Part shown: piece by piece, positions 8,662-16,355 of the stretch
How the letters are laid out: every line of letters begins with the position of its first letter
Position numbering within the stretch: the first letter of the stretch is position 1
DNA from: Chitinophagales bacterium
GTDB taxonomy: Bacteria > Bacteroidota > Bacteroidia > Chitinophagales > Chitinophagaceae
Reading direction: 5' to 3'
Assembly: GCA_017303335.1 (NCBI GenBank)
Contig: JAFLBK010000002.1
Span: forward strand, 310,001 to 374,000
Length of the DNA stretch: 64,000 nucleotides
The notes under the pieces: generated by a model
Databases searched by the model: none
Told to the model about the DNA's origin: nothing
What the model saw: the letters and a program-made list of their open reading frames with translations, nothing else
Made by a program: the position numbers and the translations under genes

Positions 8662-9048
8662 ATGATCACTATGACCGTTGATATGCTCAAGCCAGAACAG
8701 TTCATACATGAAAGCAGGACCTGGTTGCGCTTACTGGATTTCTTAAAGCAGGAGAATACCGTGTTGAAGAACCGGCTGGCGGAGGTGTTGGATCACGAGA
8801 GCAGCAAAGAATTCCTGGCGCAGGCAGAGCATTATCAGAATCTGTTCATCATTAAAGATGAATTCATTGATGAGTTACGGCACGACGTTAATGTCCAGGT
8901 TCAGTCCCTGACGGCCAAATTCAATGGAAAGCTGGATGAAAAAATGCTGAAGAAGCAGGAAAAACTCCGCAACGAAATGGAATATATGGAGAAGGATTTC
9001 ACCAAGCTGAAGAATGACTTCAACCGCTACCTGGCAACCAGTTTCTGA
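8662..9048 (+). CDS. Hypothetical coiled-coil protein
   Basis: I do not recognise this 128-residue protein. It has no signal peptide, membrane helix or Cys. It is highly charged and reads as mostly helical, with heptad-like runs at about residues 28-60 and 85-122. Three possible starts (8662, 8671, 8683) precede the same core. I keep the first, but 8671 is equally possible. The stop is one base from the convergent stop of the response regulator gene. Position next to an oxygen-regulation-like gene pair is the only context. Confidence 0.7.
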   Translation: MITMTVDMLKPEQFIHESRTWLRLLDFLKQENTVLKNRLAEVLDHESSKEFLAQAEHYQNLFIIKDEFIDELRHDVNVQVQSLTAKFNGKLDEKMLKKQEKLRNEMEYMEKDFTKLKNDFNRYLATSF

Positions 9049-9049
9049 A

Positions 9050-10108
9050 TCAGTTCAGCATGGCCGCCAGTTTCTTCTGGTTGGTGATGATGATATTCCC
9101 TTCTGATATCTCGATCAGTTTCTCACTCTTAAAATCACTCAATGTACGGATCAGCGATTCGGTAGCCGTACCGGCGATATTGGCCAGGTCTTCCCGGGAG
9201 ATGTGCATGGAAAAACGTTCCTGGTTCTCTTTCTGGTATTTGCTCTGGAGCGTGAGCAGGGCGTCGGCCACACGCTTGCGCAGGGAGTTGTAAGCCAGTC
9301 CGAGTAATTGGTTCTCCTTCTCGGATATGTTCTTGGCCAGCATCTTGATGAACTTATGCGTCACTTCCTTATTGCTGTGCAGCAGGTTCTCGAATTCCTC
9401 TTTCGGCACAATGGCGATATCGCAGTCTTCGATGGCTTCGGCGGTTTCTTTGTACACCGTTTCTTCCAGGAGCGCTGTGTACCCGAAGAAATCGCCTTCG
9501 TTGTACAGGCCTACGGTAAGTTCTTTCCCGGTATCGTTGGTCTTGAAGGTTTTTACCTTGCCTTTCTGGATATAATACAGGCGGTTGGGGTGATTGCCTT
9601 CGGAGTAAACAACCTGCTTTTTCTTATAATGGTTGATGTGGCGGTCGGCAGCCAGTTCTTTCAGGGCGTTGTCGCCCCGGAAATCGTTCAGCATCTGGTG
9701 CATCCCCTCGGCGTCGGTGGAATAATTCCGGGCAACGATTTCGGTTTTCTTCAGCCGGCTTTCGATGGCGTTCATCAGTTCTACGTCGCTGAAAGGCTTG
9801 GTGATATAATCATCGGCTCCCATTTCCATGCCTTTGCGCAGATCGCTTCGTTCGGCCTTGGCCGTTAAGAAGATAAACGGAATCCCTGTGAGCTCGGGAT
9901 TCTTGTTGAGCAGGTGCAGTACGCCATAGCCGTCGAGCACCGGCATCATGATATCGCAGATGATGAGATCGGGTTTTTCCTGGATCGCCTTCTCAACACC
10001 CACTTTGCCGTTTTCCGCGGTGGTTACTTTGTAGCCGGCCAGCTCCAGTATCTCGGCGGTATTGTCCCGGATTTCGTCGTTGTCTTCAATAAGCAGTAAA
10101 TGTTTCAT
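9050..10108 (-). CDS. Response regulator with Crp/Fnr-type output domain
   Basis: This 352-residue protein joins three modules. Residues 1-120 are a receiver domain with Asp52 as the phosphorylation site, Thr82 and Lys104 in place, and an acidic pair near 8-9. Residues about 145-260 form a cyclic-nucleotide-binding-type beta barrel. Residues about 275-345 form a Crp-type helix-turn-helix with recognition helix ATESLIRTL, where the Glu and Arg used by CRP/FNR are kept. There is no Cys cluster for an FNR iron-sulfur centre, and the cAMP-contacting Arg-Ser pair is absent, so signal input probably comes only by phosphorylation. It sits 21 bases after the sensor kinase gene on the same strand. Confidence 0.92.
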   Translation of the reverse strand: MKHLLLIEDNDEIRDNTAEILELAGYKVTTAENGKVGVEKAIQEKPDLIICDIMMPVLDGYGVLHLLNKNPELTGIPFIFLTAKAERSDLRKGMEMGADDYITKPFSDVELMNAIESRLKKTEIVARNYSTDAEGMHQMLNDFRGDNALKELAADRHINHYKKKQVVYSEGNHPNRLYYIQKGKVKTFKTNDTGKELTVGLYNEGDFFGYTALLEETVYKETAEAIEDCDIAIVPKEEFENLLHSNKEVTHKFIKMLAKNISEKENQLLGLAYNSLRKRVADALLTLQSKYQKENQERFSMHISREDLANIAGTATESLIRTLSDFKSEKLIEISEGNIIITNQKKLAAMLN

Positions 10109-10129
10109 AAATCAGGGCTAAGGTGAGGC

Positions 10130-11395
10130 TTATTCGGTTTTAAATGTAATAATAAATCGGGTACCTTTCTCCAGTTCGCTGAAGAATTCGATCTTCCCGT
10201 CCATAATCTCGATATACCGGCCTACGATGTGAAGCCCCAGCCCCGTACCCTGGATATTGGTTACGTTGGCGCCCCGGAAAAAGCGTTCGAACAGGTGTTC
10301 CTGGTCTTCCCGTGAAATACCGAGGCCGTTGTCCTGTACGGTGATAATGACCTCCCGGGCAGTGGTCTTGCTCGAAACATCAATGGTTCCATCCTCGGCC
10401 GAGAACTTGATGGCGTTGGATACCAGGTTGGTGATCACATTACGCAGGAGGTTGGGGTCGAGCAGGACGGTTTCCTCGCCTTCGTGGCGGTACCGGATCT
10501 GCTGATCTTTCCTGGCGATCCCCTCGAGTTCGGTACATAGGGCGGTGATCATTTCCCGGATATTGAAGCGGATGTTGTTGGCGATGATCTTGCCGTCTTC
10601 GATCTTGCCGATGGAGAGGAATTCGTTGAGCAGGCTGGTAAGGTTGTTCACCGACGATTTGATGCGCTGAATGTGCTTATCTCTTCGTTCCTGTTCATCC
10701 GTTTGGGTATACTTGGCCACCAGGGATGCCGAAGAAAGGATGGTACTGAGGGGGGTGCGGAACTCGTGGGAAGCCATTGAAACGAACCGGCTTTTCAGGT
10801 CGCTCAGTTCTTTCTCCTTGCTCAGGGCCTTGGTCAGTTCGTCTTTTGATACCTCCAGTTCGGCCAGGGTTTCTTTCAGCTGTTTGGTCCGCAGTTCCAC
10901 TTTCTCTTCCAGCTCGTCGTTCATCTGTTCGATGCGCTTGTTGGTTTCGGCCAGTTGCATCTGCTGACGCTGTACTTCGGTCTCGAATCCCTTGCGGATA
11001 CTGATATCGTTGATAAAGCCGATCGTATAACTCTCGTTATCCATGGTATAATTGCTGAGACTTACTTCCACGGGGAACTCGGTGCCGTCTTTTTTGACGG
11101 CAAAAAGGTCTTTACCGATGCCCATGGGCCTGGGATGCGGGTTGTGGTTATATTTATCCCGGTAATGCGTGTGTTTTCCGTGATAGCGGGAGGGGATGAG
11201 TTTCTCTATTTTTTGTCCGACCAGTTCGGAAGCCGATGCGTATCCAAACTGGGTAAGCAGGAAATTATTCACCAGCAGGATATCGCCTCCCTTGCCGGCT
11301 ACAACGATTCCCATCGAAGCATATTGAAACAATGCTTCAAACCTGTCTTTTTCCTGCTGCAGGTTTTGAGTAGATGTAAGTGTGTCTGGAGGCAT
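10130..11395 (-). CDS. PAS-domain sensor histidine kinase (FixL-like)
   Basis: This is a soluble 421-residue kinase with no membrane segment. Residues about 17-135 form a PAS domain. In it, YHGKHTHYRDKY (71-82) places His75 where FixL has its haem-ligating His (pattern H-x-x-Y-x-x-x-Y). MGIGK (91-95) occupies the loop where FixL has GIDR. A coiled coil spans about 138-200. The phospho-acceptor is His210 in SHEFRTPL, and the ATPase has N, G1 (DNGLGI) and G2 (GTGLGL) boxes. PAS domains without haem can also carry this His, so oxygen sensing is a hypothesis. The gene precedes its presumed partner regulator. A TAATTTTA box lies at 11411-11418 on the minus strand. Confidence 0.92.
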   Translation of the reverse strand: MPPDTLTSTQNLQQEKDRFEALFQYASMGIVVAGKGGDILLVNNFLLTQFGYASASELVGQKIEKLIPSRYHGKHTHYRDKYNHNPHPRPMGIGKDLFAVKKDGTEFPVEVSLSNYTMDNESYTIGFINDISIRKGFETEVQRQQMQLAETNKRIEQMNDELEEKVELRTKQLKETLAELEVSKDELTKALSKEKELSDLKSRFVSMASHEFRTPLSTILSSASLVAKYTQTDEQERRDKHIQRIKSSVNNLTSLLNEFLSIGKIEDGKIIANNIRFNIREMITALCTELEGIARKDQQIRYRHEGEETVLLDPNLLRNVITNLVSNAIKFSAEDGTIDVSSKTTAREVIITVQDNGLGISREDQEHLFERFFRGANVTNIQGTGLGLHIVGRYIEIMDGKIEFFSELEKGTRFIITFKTE

Positions 11396-11496
11396 CCCGG
11401 TTAAGTGCCCTAAAATTAGGATAAACCGCTTACATCCAAAACGCTATTTGCATTAATTTTAATCTGCCTCTAAAAAAGCGGGCGAACAGCGATTCG

Positions 11497-13998
11497 ATGG
11501 TGGAACACGATACGATTATAAAAGGACTTACCGACCAGGAGGTTGATGCATCCGCGAAACAATATGGATATAACCGGCAGCATTTCGATCAACAATCAGG
11601 CTTCCTCCAGTTGCTCCGCGAAATCGTGACCGAACCCATGTTCCTGCTGCTGGTGGCGGCGGCATCCATTTATTTTATAACCGGCGACCGGAACGATGGC
11701 TTTTTTATGCTGGGCGCCCTCTTCTTTGTTTCCGCCATTTCCGTTTTCCAGGACCTGCGCAGCCGAAACGCGATCGCGGCGCTCCGCGAACTTACACGCC
11801 CTAAGGGAAAGGTTATCCGCAATGGCGTTACCCGGGAGATCAACAGCGAAGAAATGGTATTGAACGATGTGATGGTGATCGAAGAGGGTAACTCGATCCC
11901 GGCCGATGGGGTCATACTTCAGTCGAATGATTTTTCTGTCAACGAATCGATTCTCACCGGTGAATCATTCAGCGTTTTCAAATCCGAATCGGAGCCGGAG
12001 AATAATAAGGTGTTCCAGGGAACATTTGTTTCCGGCGGACTGGCCATTTGCCGGATTACCGCCATCGGCAACCAGACAAGCCTCGGGAAGATCGGCGGCG
12101 CTCTTTCATCCATTGAAGAGGAGAAGACACCCCTGCAGCGGCAGATCAACAACTTCGTGAAGAAGATGGCCCTGGTGGGCGTACTGGTTTTCCTGGTGGT
12201 ATGGGGGATCAATTATTTTCAATCGGGAAATGTATTCGACAGTCTGCTGAAAGCCCTTACGCTGGCGATGAGCATATTGCCCGAAGAGATACCCGTGGCC
12301 TTTACAACGTTTATGGCGCTGGGAGCCTGGCGACTGATGAAGATGGGCGTGATTGTGAAACAAACCAAAACCGTGGAAACCCTGGGCAGCGCATCGGTGA
12401 TCTGCGTGGATAAAACCGGAACCATTACGGAGAATAGAATGGAGCTGGCCCGGGTATTTGTGCCGGGTTCACCGGGTTATTCGGTACCCGCGGAAGGGAT
12501 ATTGACGGATGCTGAGAAGGCGATGATGCGGATCGCGATGTGGGCCAGTGAGCCCATCCCGTTCGACCCGATGGAAATAGCCCTGCACGAATGGTATGGG
12601 AAACTGTACGATGATGAGCGGCCCTCTTACAGAATGGTGCACGAATACCCCCTGGGAGGCAGGCCCCCGATGATGACCCATATTTTTGAAAACAGGGAAG
12701 GCAATCGCATTATTGCTGCCAAGGGAGCGCCCGAGGCGATCATCCGGGTATCGAATCTGCCGGGAGAGGAACAGGCTTCGCTTCTTTTGGTTGTCAATGA
12801 ATTATCGGAGCAAGGCTACCGGGTGCTTGCCGTTGCGGAAGCAAGCCATACCGGTACCGGTTTTCCCCAAGAGCAGCAACAGTTTTCATTCAGCTTCAAA
12901 GGCCTGCTGGCATTTTACGATCCCCCCAAACAAAATATACCTGCTGTTTTCCGGGCGTTCGACGAAGCGGGGATCGAGGTAAAGATCATCACGGGCGACA
13001 ACATGGCCACTACACGAACCATTGCCATGCAAACAGGATTTAAAGGGGCTTCGGCTGCGGTGGATGGCGGCGAACTGCATGCTTTGTCGGATGATGAACT
13101 GAAGGAACGTGTTACTGCCATCAGCATTTTTACCCGTATGTTTCCCGACGCCAAGTTGCGGGTCATCAATGCGCTGAAGGCAAGCGGCAGGATTGTGGCA
13201 ATGACCGGTGATGGGGTAAACGACGGGCCGGCGCTAAAATCAGCTCATATCGGCATCGCTATGGGCAAGAAAGGCAGTGAGATCGCCCGGCAGGCATCTT
13301 CGCTGATACTGACGGATGATGACCTGGAAAGAATGGTTGATGCCGTGGCCATGGGAAGAAAGATATACAGCAACCTGAAAAAAGCGATTCAATACATCAT
13401 TTCGATCCACATCCCCATCATACTTACCGTGTTTGTTCCGCTGGCCCTGGGCTGGGCGTATCCGAACATATTCACACCGGTACACGTCATCTTCCTGGAA
13501 CTTATCATGGGACCCACCTGCTCCATCATTTATGAGAATGAGCCCATCGAGAAAAACATCATGCAGCAGAAACCACGTGCATTCAGCAAAACCTTCTTCA
13601 ACTGGCAGGAATTGGCCACCAGTATTGTACAGGGGCTGGCGATCACCGCGGGAACCCTGTTCGTGTATCAATATTCCGTCATCCAGGGAAACAGTGAAGT
13701 ATTGACCCGCAGCATGGTCTTCATCACCCTGATCGCCGCCAATATTTTTCTTACCCTGGTCAATCGCTCCTTTTATTATTCAGTGCTGGAAACAAGCAGG
13801 TACAGAAATAAACTCGTGGGCATCATGATCGGCATTACGATCCTGCTCACGGTATTGTTTGTTACGGTAAAACCCCTGTCGGCGCTTTTTGGACTGGAGC
13901 GTCCTGCAATGGGGCCATTACTTGTATGCCTGTTCACCGGCTTTGTGTCGGTGGTTTGGTACGAGATTGTGAAATTCCGGAAACGGAGAAAAGGTTAG
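11497..13998 (+). CDS. Cation-transporting P-type ATPase (P2-like)
   Basis: This 833-residue membrane pump has the classic domain order. It has an N-terminal actuator domain with TGES near residues 154-157, helix M4 with PEEIP at residues 262-266, phosphorylated Asp305 in CVDKTGTIT, and the hinge TGDGVNDGPALKSAHIGIAMG. A C-terminal group of helices follows. PEEIP replaces the PEGLP of calcium pumps. The overall pattern is P2-like, so calcium or another hard cation is likely, but the ion cannot be read from sequence. There is no heavy-metal domain or CPC motif. It diverges from the PAS kinase and converges on ytxJ with a 4-base overlap of stop codons (13995-13998). Confidence 0.9.
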   Translation: MVEHDTIIKGLTDQEVDASAKQYGYNRQHFDQQSGFLQLLREIVTEPMFLLLVAAASIYFITGDRNDGFFMLGALFFVSAISVFQDLRSRNAIAALRELTRPKGKVIRNGVTREINSEEMVLNDVMVIEEGNSIPADGVILQSNDFSVNESILTGESFSVFKSESEPENNKVFQGTFVSGGLAICRITAIGNQTSLGKIGGALSSIEEEKTPLQRQINNFVKKMALVGVLVFLVVWGINYFQSGNVFDSLLKALTLAMSILPEEIPVAFTTFMALGAWRLMKMGVIVKQTKTVETLGSASVICVDKTGTITENRMELARVFVPGSPGYSVPAEGILTDAEKAMMRIAMWASEPIPFDPMEIALHEWYGKLYDDERPSYRMVHEYPLGGRPPMMTHIFENREGNRIIAAKGAPEAIIRVSNLPGEEQASLLLVVNELSEQGYRVLAVAEASHTGTGFPQEQQQFSFSFKGLLAFYDPPKQNIPAVFRAFDEAGIEVKIITGDNMATTRTIAMQTGFKGASAAVDGGELHALSDDELKERVTAISIFTRMFPDAKLRVINALKASGRIVAMTGDGVNDGPALKSAHIGIAMGKKGSEIARQASSLILTDDDLERMVDAVAMGRKIYSNLKKAIQYIISIHIPIILTVFVPLALGWAYPNIFTPVHVIFLELIMGPTCSIIYENEPIEKNIMQQKPRAFSKTFFNWQELATSIVQGLAITAGTLFVYQYSVIQGNSEVLTRSMVFITLIAANIFLTLVNRSFYYSVLETSRYRNKLVGIMIGITILLTVLFVTVKPLSALFGLERPAMGPLLVCLFTGFVSVVWYEIVKFRKRRKG

Positions 13999-14330
13999 GA
14001 AAGCGAAATCTGTTCGAGAATATCGGCCATGCCGATACCGGTATGGCTTTCGTCGTAAATGCATTCCCCGTTTTTGATCAGCAAAACCTGGGGCGATTCG
14101 TGGTGAACCGAGAAATCGTCGGCCACCTGGTCCGATACGGATCGGAAGCGCAGCAGGTCGAGCAGGTAGAAATCCGCGGATGCGGACACTTCGGCCCGTT
14201 GAAGCCTGTTAAGCGCCATGCTGCTGACAGAACAGCGGGTACTGTGTTTGAAGATTACCTGGGGGCGTTGGCGGGAGAGTTCCCGGATCTGGTTGAGCTG
14301 GTCCAGGTTGTTGAGTTCGATCCAGTGCAT
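13995..14330 (-). CDS. ytxJ: Monothiol bacilliredoxin YtxJ family
   Basis: YtxJ proteins are thioredoxin-fold thiol enzymes thought to remove bacillithiol from proteins. The protein has 111 residues from the chosen start. The active-site motif FKHSTRCSVS contains Cys33 with no second Cys nearby, and the C-terminal part LLIKNGECIYDESHTGI matches the family. The start at 14330 is preferred over 14375 because it begins 14 bases after the stop of a small upstream lipoprotein gene and gives the normal family length. The longer start would overlap that gene by 31 bases. The presence of this family implies bacillithiol use. Confidence 0.85.
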   Translation of the reverse strand: MHWIELNNLDQLNQIRELSRQRPQVIFKHSTRCSVSSMALNRLQRAEVSASADFYLLDLLRFRSVSDQVADDFSVHHESPQVLLIKNGECIYDESHTGIGMADILEQISLS

Positions 14331-14344
14331 CAAATGGTTAAGAC

Positions 14345-14458
14345 TTAGTGGATAATGCCTTCGCTCATCGGGCATCCAGATTTGCGGCTGGGAGCGCAGC
14401 TGCTCACCAGGGCAGTAACAGCGATCATAAGCAGCAGTGCAAAAAATACTTTTTTCAT
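14345..14458 (-). CDS. Very small lipoprotein (37 aa)
   Basis: An ATG at 14458 opens a 37-codon frame with a textbook lipoprotein signal. It has MKK, a hydrophobic core of about 14 residues, then the lipobox LVSSC with Cys21. The mature peptide would be only about 17 residues and includes a Gly-Cys-Pro-Met motif and a His-ending tail. A perfect TATCTTTG box lies 51 bases upstream. Its stop is followed by ytxJ 14 bases later, so the two form an operon. I do not know its function. The second Cys next to a bacilliredoxin gene is suggestive but unproven. Confidence 0.7.
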   Translation of the reverse strand: MKKVFFALLLMIAVTALVSSCAPSRKSGCPMSEGIIH

Positions 14459-14509
14459 CATTTCTCTTTTGAGTTTAAAAAACCTATTATTGCAGACCCA
14501 GAGTTTCCG

Positions 14510-14517
14510 CAAAGATA
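14510..14517 (-). promoter_or_regulatory. -7 box (TATCTTTG) of the lipoprotein-ytxJ operon
   Basis: Read on the minus strand this is TATCTTTG, an exact TAnnTTTG match. A TTTG lies further upstream (14544-14547) at 26 bases, slightly longer than the usual spacing. Confidence 0.5.
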
Positions 14518-14638
14518 AATTATCAACGGTAAACGACGAAAAACAAATAATATTACCTTCGGCGCCTGTTTTACGTGAAATCAGGGCTATATGACCTATG
14601 AAAACGCAACGTTAATCCCTACCATAAACAAAATCCAA

Positions 14639-15409
14639 ATGCTGCAACTTAAACGCCCCATTGTCTTTATTGATCTTGAAACGACCGGTGTCAGTCTTTC
14701 TTCAGACCGGATTGTCGAAATAGCCATGGTAAAAATTCAGCCCGATGGTACCCGGCAGTCCAAACGCAAACTGCTTAACCCCGAAATGCCGATCCCGAAG
14801 GAGTCCAGCGATATACATGGAATCACCGATGACATGGTGAAAGATGCGCCCACCTTCAAGCAGGTGGCCAATGAAATTAAGATGTTCATTGAGAACTGCG
14901 ACCTTGGCGGATACAACAGCAACCGCTTCGACATACCCATCCTGATGGAAGAATTTTTGCGGACGGGTATCCATGTAGACCTGAGTACCCGCAAAATGGT
15001 CGATGTACAGCATATATTTTACACCATGGAGCCACGGACCTTGTCGGCTGCATATAAATTTTTCTGCGAAAAAGAACTCGAAGGCGCACACAGCGCCGAA
15101 GCCGATGTGAATGCCACGATCGATGTATTGATGGCCCAGATCAAACGGTATGAAAAACTCGGCGACTCGGTGGATTCCATTTTGAACGTGATCGGGGAAG
15201 ACAAGATCGTGGATTATGCCCGCCGGTTCAGTTTTAATGATGCGGGCAAGGAAATATTCAATTTCGGCAAGCACAAGGGCAGGGCTGTAGCCGATGTATT
15301 GAAAGCAGAACCGCAATACTATGATTGGATGATGAAAGGAGATTTCCCGCTCCACACCAAGCAGAAACTCACAGAGATATTCAATCGTACCCTGTTAAAG
15401 AATAACTAA
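14639..15409 (+). CDS. DEDDh 3'-5' exonuclease (DnaQ-like) with ExoX-like C-terminal domain
   Basis: The first half is a DnaQ-fold exonuclease. It has FIDLETTGVS near residue 9 (Asp and Glu of the DEDD set), NSNRFDIPIL for the second motif, and HSAEADVNAT for the final His-Asp motif. The second half ends in a small domain FNFGKHKGRAVADVL...YYDWM, the type found at the end of ExoX-like nucleases. It may act in DNA repair or proofreading rather than as the replicative epsilon subunit, which lacks this tail. The ATG at 14639 puts the exonuclease motif at the normal distance. An earlier in-frame ATG at 14591 adds 16 residues without family support. Confidence 0.87.
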   Translation: MLQLKRPIVFIDLETTGVSLSSDRIVEIAMVKIQPDGTRQSKRKLLNPEMPIPKESSDIHGITDDMVKDAPTFKQVANEIKMFIENCDLGGYNSNRFDIPILMEEFLRTGIHVDLSTRKMVDVQHIFYTMEPRTLSAAYKFFCEKELEGAHSAEADVNATIDVLMAQIKRYEKLGDSVDSILNVIGEDKIVDYARRFSFNDAGKEIFNFGKHKGRAVADVLKAEPQYYDWMMKGDFPLHTKQKLTEIFNRTLLKNN

Positions 15410-15484
15410 ATGGACCCGGTCGTAAACAGGGTCATCATGCATTTTGTTATTTGTTGTAAATTTGAGATACCCAAGCCCCGATAA

Positions 15485-16279
15485 TTGGAGAAACTGGTCA
15501 TCATACCTACGTACAACGAAAAAGAGAACATCGAAAAGATCATCGGTGCGGTCATCGCGTTACAACAAGGTTTTCACATCCTCATCATAGACGACAATTC
15601 CCCGGACGGAACGGCAGCGATCATTGAGGGCCTGATGAATAAATACCCGGGACAATTATTTCTTGAAAAACGCATTGGTAAACTTGGACTGGGTACAGCC
15701 TATATTCACGGCTTTCGCTGGGCCCTTGAAAAAGGCTATGGTTTCATCTTTGAAATGGACGCTGATTTTTCGCACAATCCCAAGGATCTTCAAGCCTTAT
15801 ACCTTGCCTGTAAAAACGGGGCCGGCGTAGCCGTGGGTTCACGATACACCAGCGGGGGAGCGGTGGCCAACTGGCCGGCTAACAGGATATTGCTTTCCAA
15901 AGGAGCTTCTCTTTATACAAGGATCATCACCTGGATGCCGGTGAAAGACCCCACCGCGGGATTCGTATGTTACCGGGCAGAAGTTCTGGAAGCATTGAAC
16001 CTCGATGAGATCAGTTTTGTCGGTTATGCGTTCCAGATCGAAATGAAATTCGCCGCCTGGAAGCTCGGATTCAAAATTCAGGAAGTGCCCATCACCTTTA
16101 TCGACCGTGAATTCGGCGCCAGCAAAATGAACAAGGGCATTATCAAAGAAGGAGTATTGGGGGTACTCAAACTCCGCTGGCAAAGTATGTTCAAGAATTA
16201 TCGCAACAAGGTCACCAATTCCGTATATGCAAACCGGGTAAGCTATCCGCAGCCGGATGTGGCGCTCGAAGGAAAATAG
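15485..16279 (+). CDS. Polyprenol monophosphomannose synthase-like glycosyltransferase (GT2)
   Basis: This 264-residue GT2 enzyme is predicted to transfer a sugar (mannose in the named family) from a nucleotide donor to a polyprenyl phosphate at the inner face of the membrane. Family signs are the start VIIPTYNEKENI, the donor-binding acidic motif IIDDNSPDGT, the metal-binding FEMDADFSHNP near residue 100, and FGASKMNKGII near residue 213. It lacks the C-terminal membrane helices of eukaryotic-type DPM enzymes, so it probably binds the membrane peripherally. The start is TTG at 15485. No ATG lies ahead of the conserved beta strand. A TAAATTTG box is at 15457. Confidence 0.88.
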   Translation: MEKLVIIPTYNEKENIEKIIGAVIALQQGFHILIIDDNSPDGTAAIIEGLMNKYPGQLFLEKRIGKLGLGTAYIHGFRWALEKGYGFIFEMDADFSHNPKDLQALYLACKNGAGVAVGSRYTSGGAVANWPANRILLSKGASLYTRIITWMPVKDPTAGFVCYRAEVLEALNLDEISFVGYAFQIEMKFAAWKLGFKIQEVPITFIDREFGASKMNKGIIKEGVLGVLKLRWQSMFKNYRNKVTNSVYANRVSYPQPDVALEGK

Positions 16280-16355
16280 TCCTTCATTTCTTCCATTCTG
16301 TTTATTTTTTGTGTAATTGGTTTTTGCATGGCATCCGTAGAGGAAACCAGCTGCT

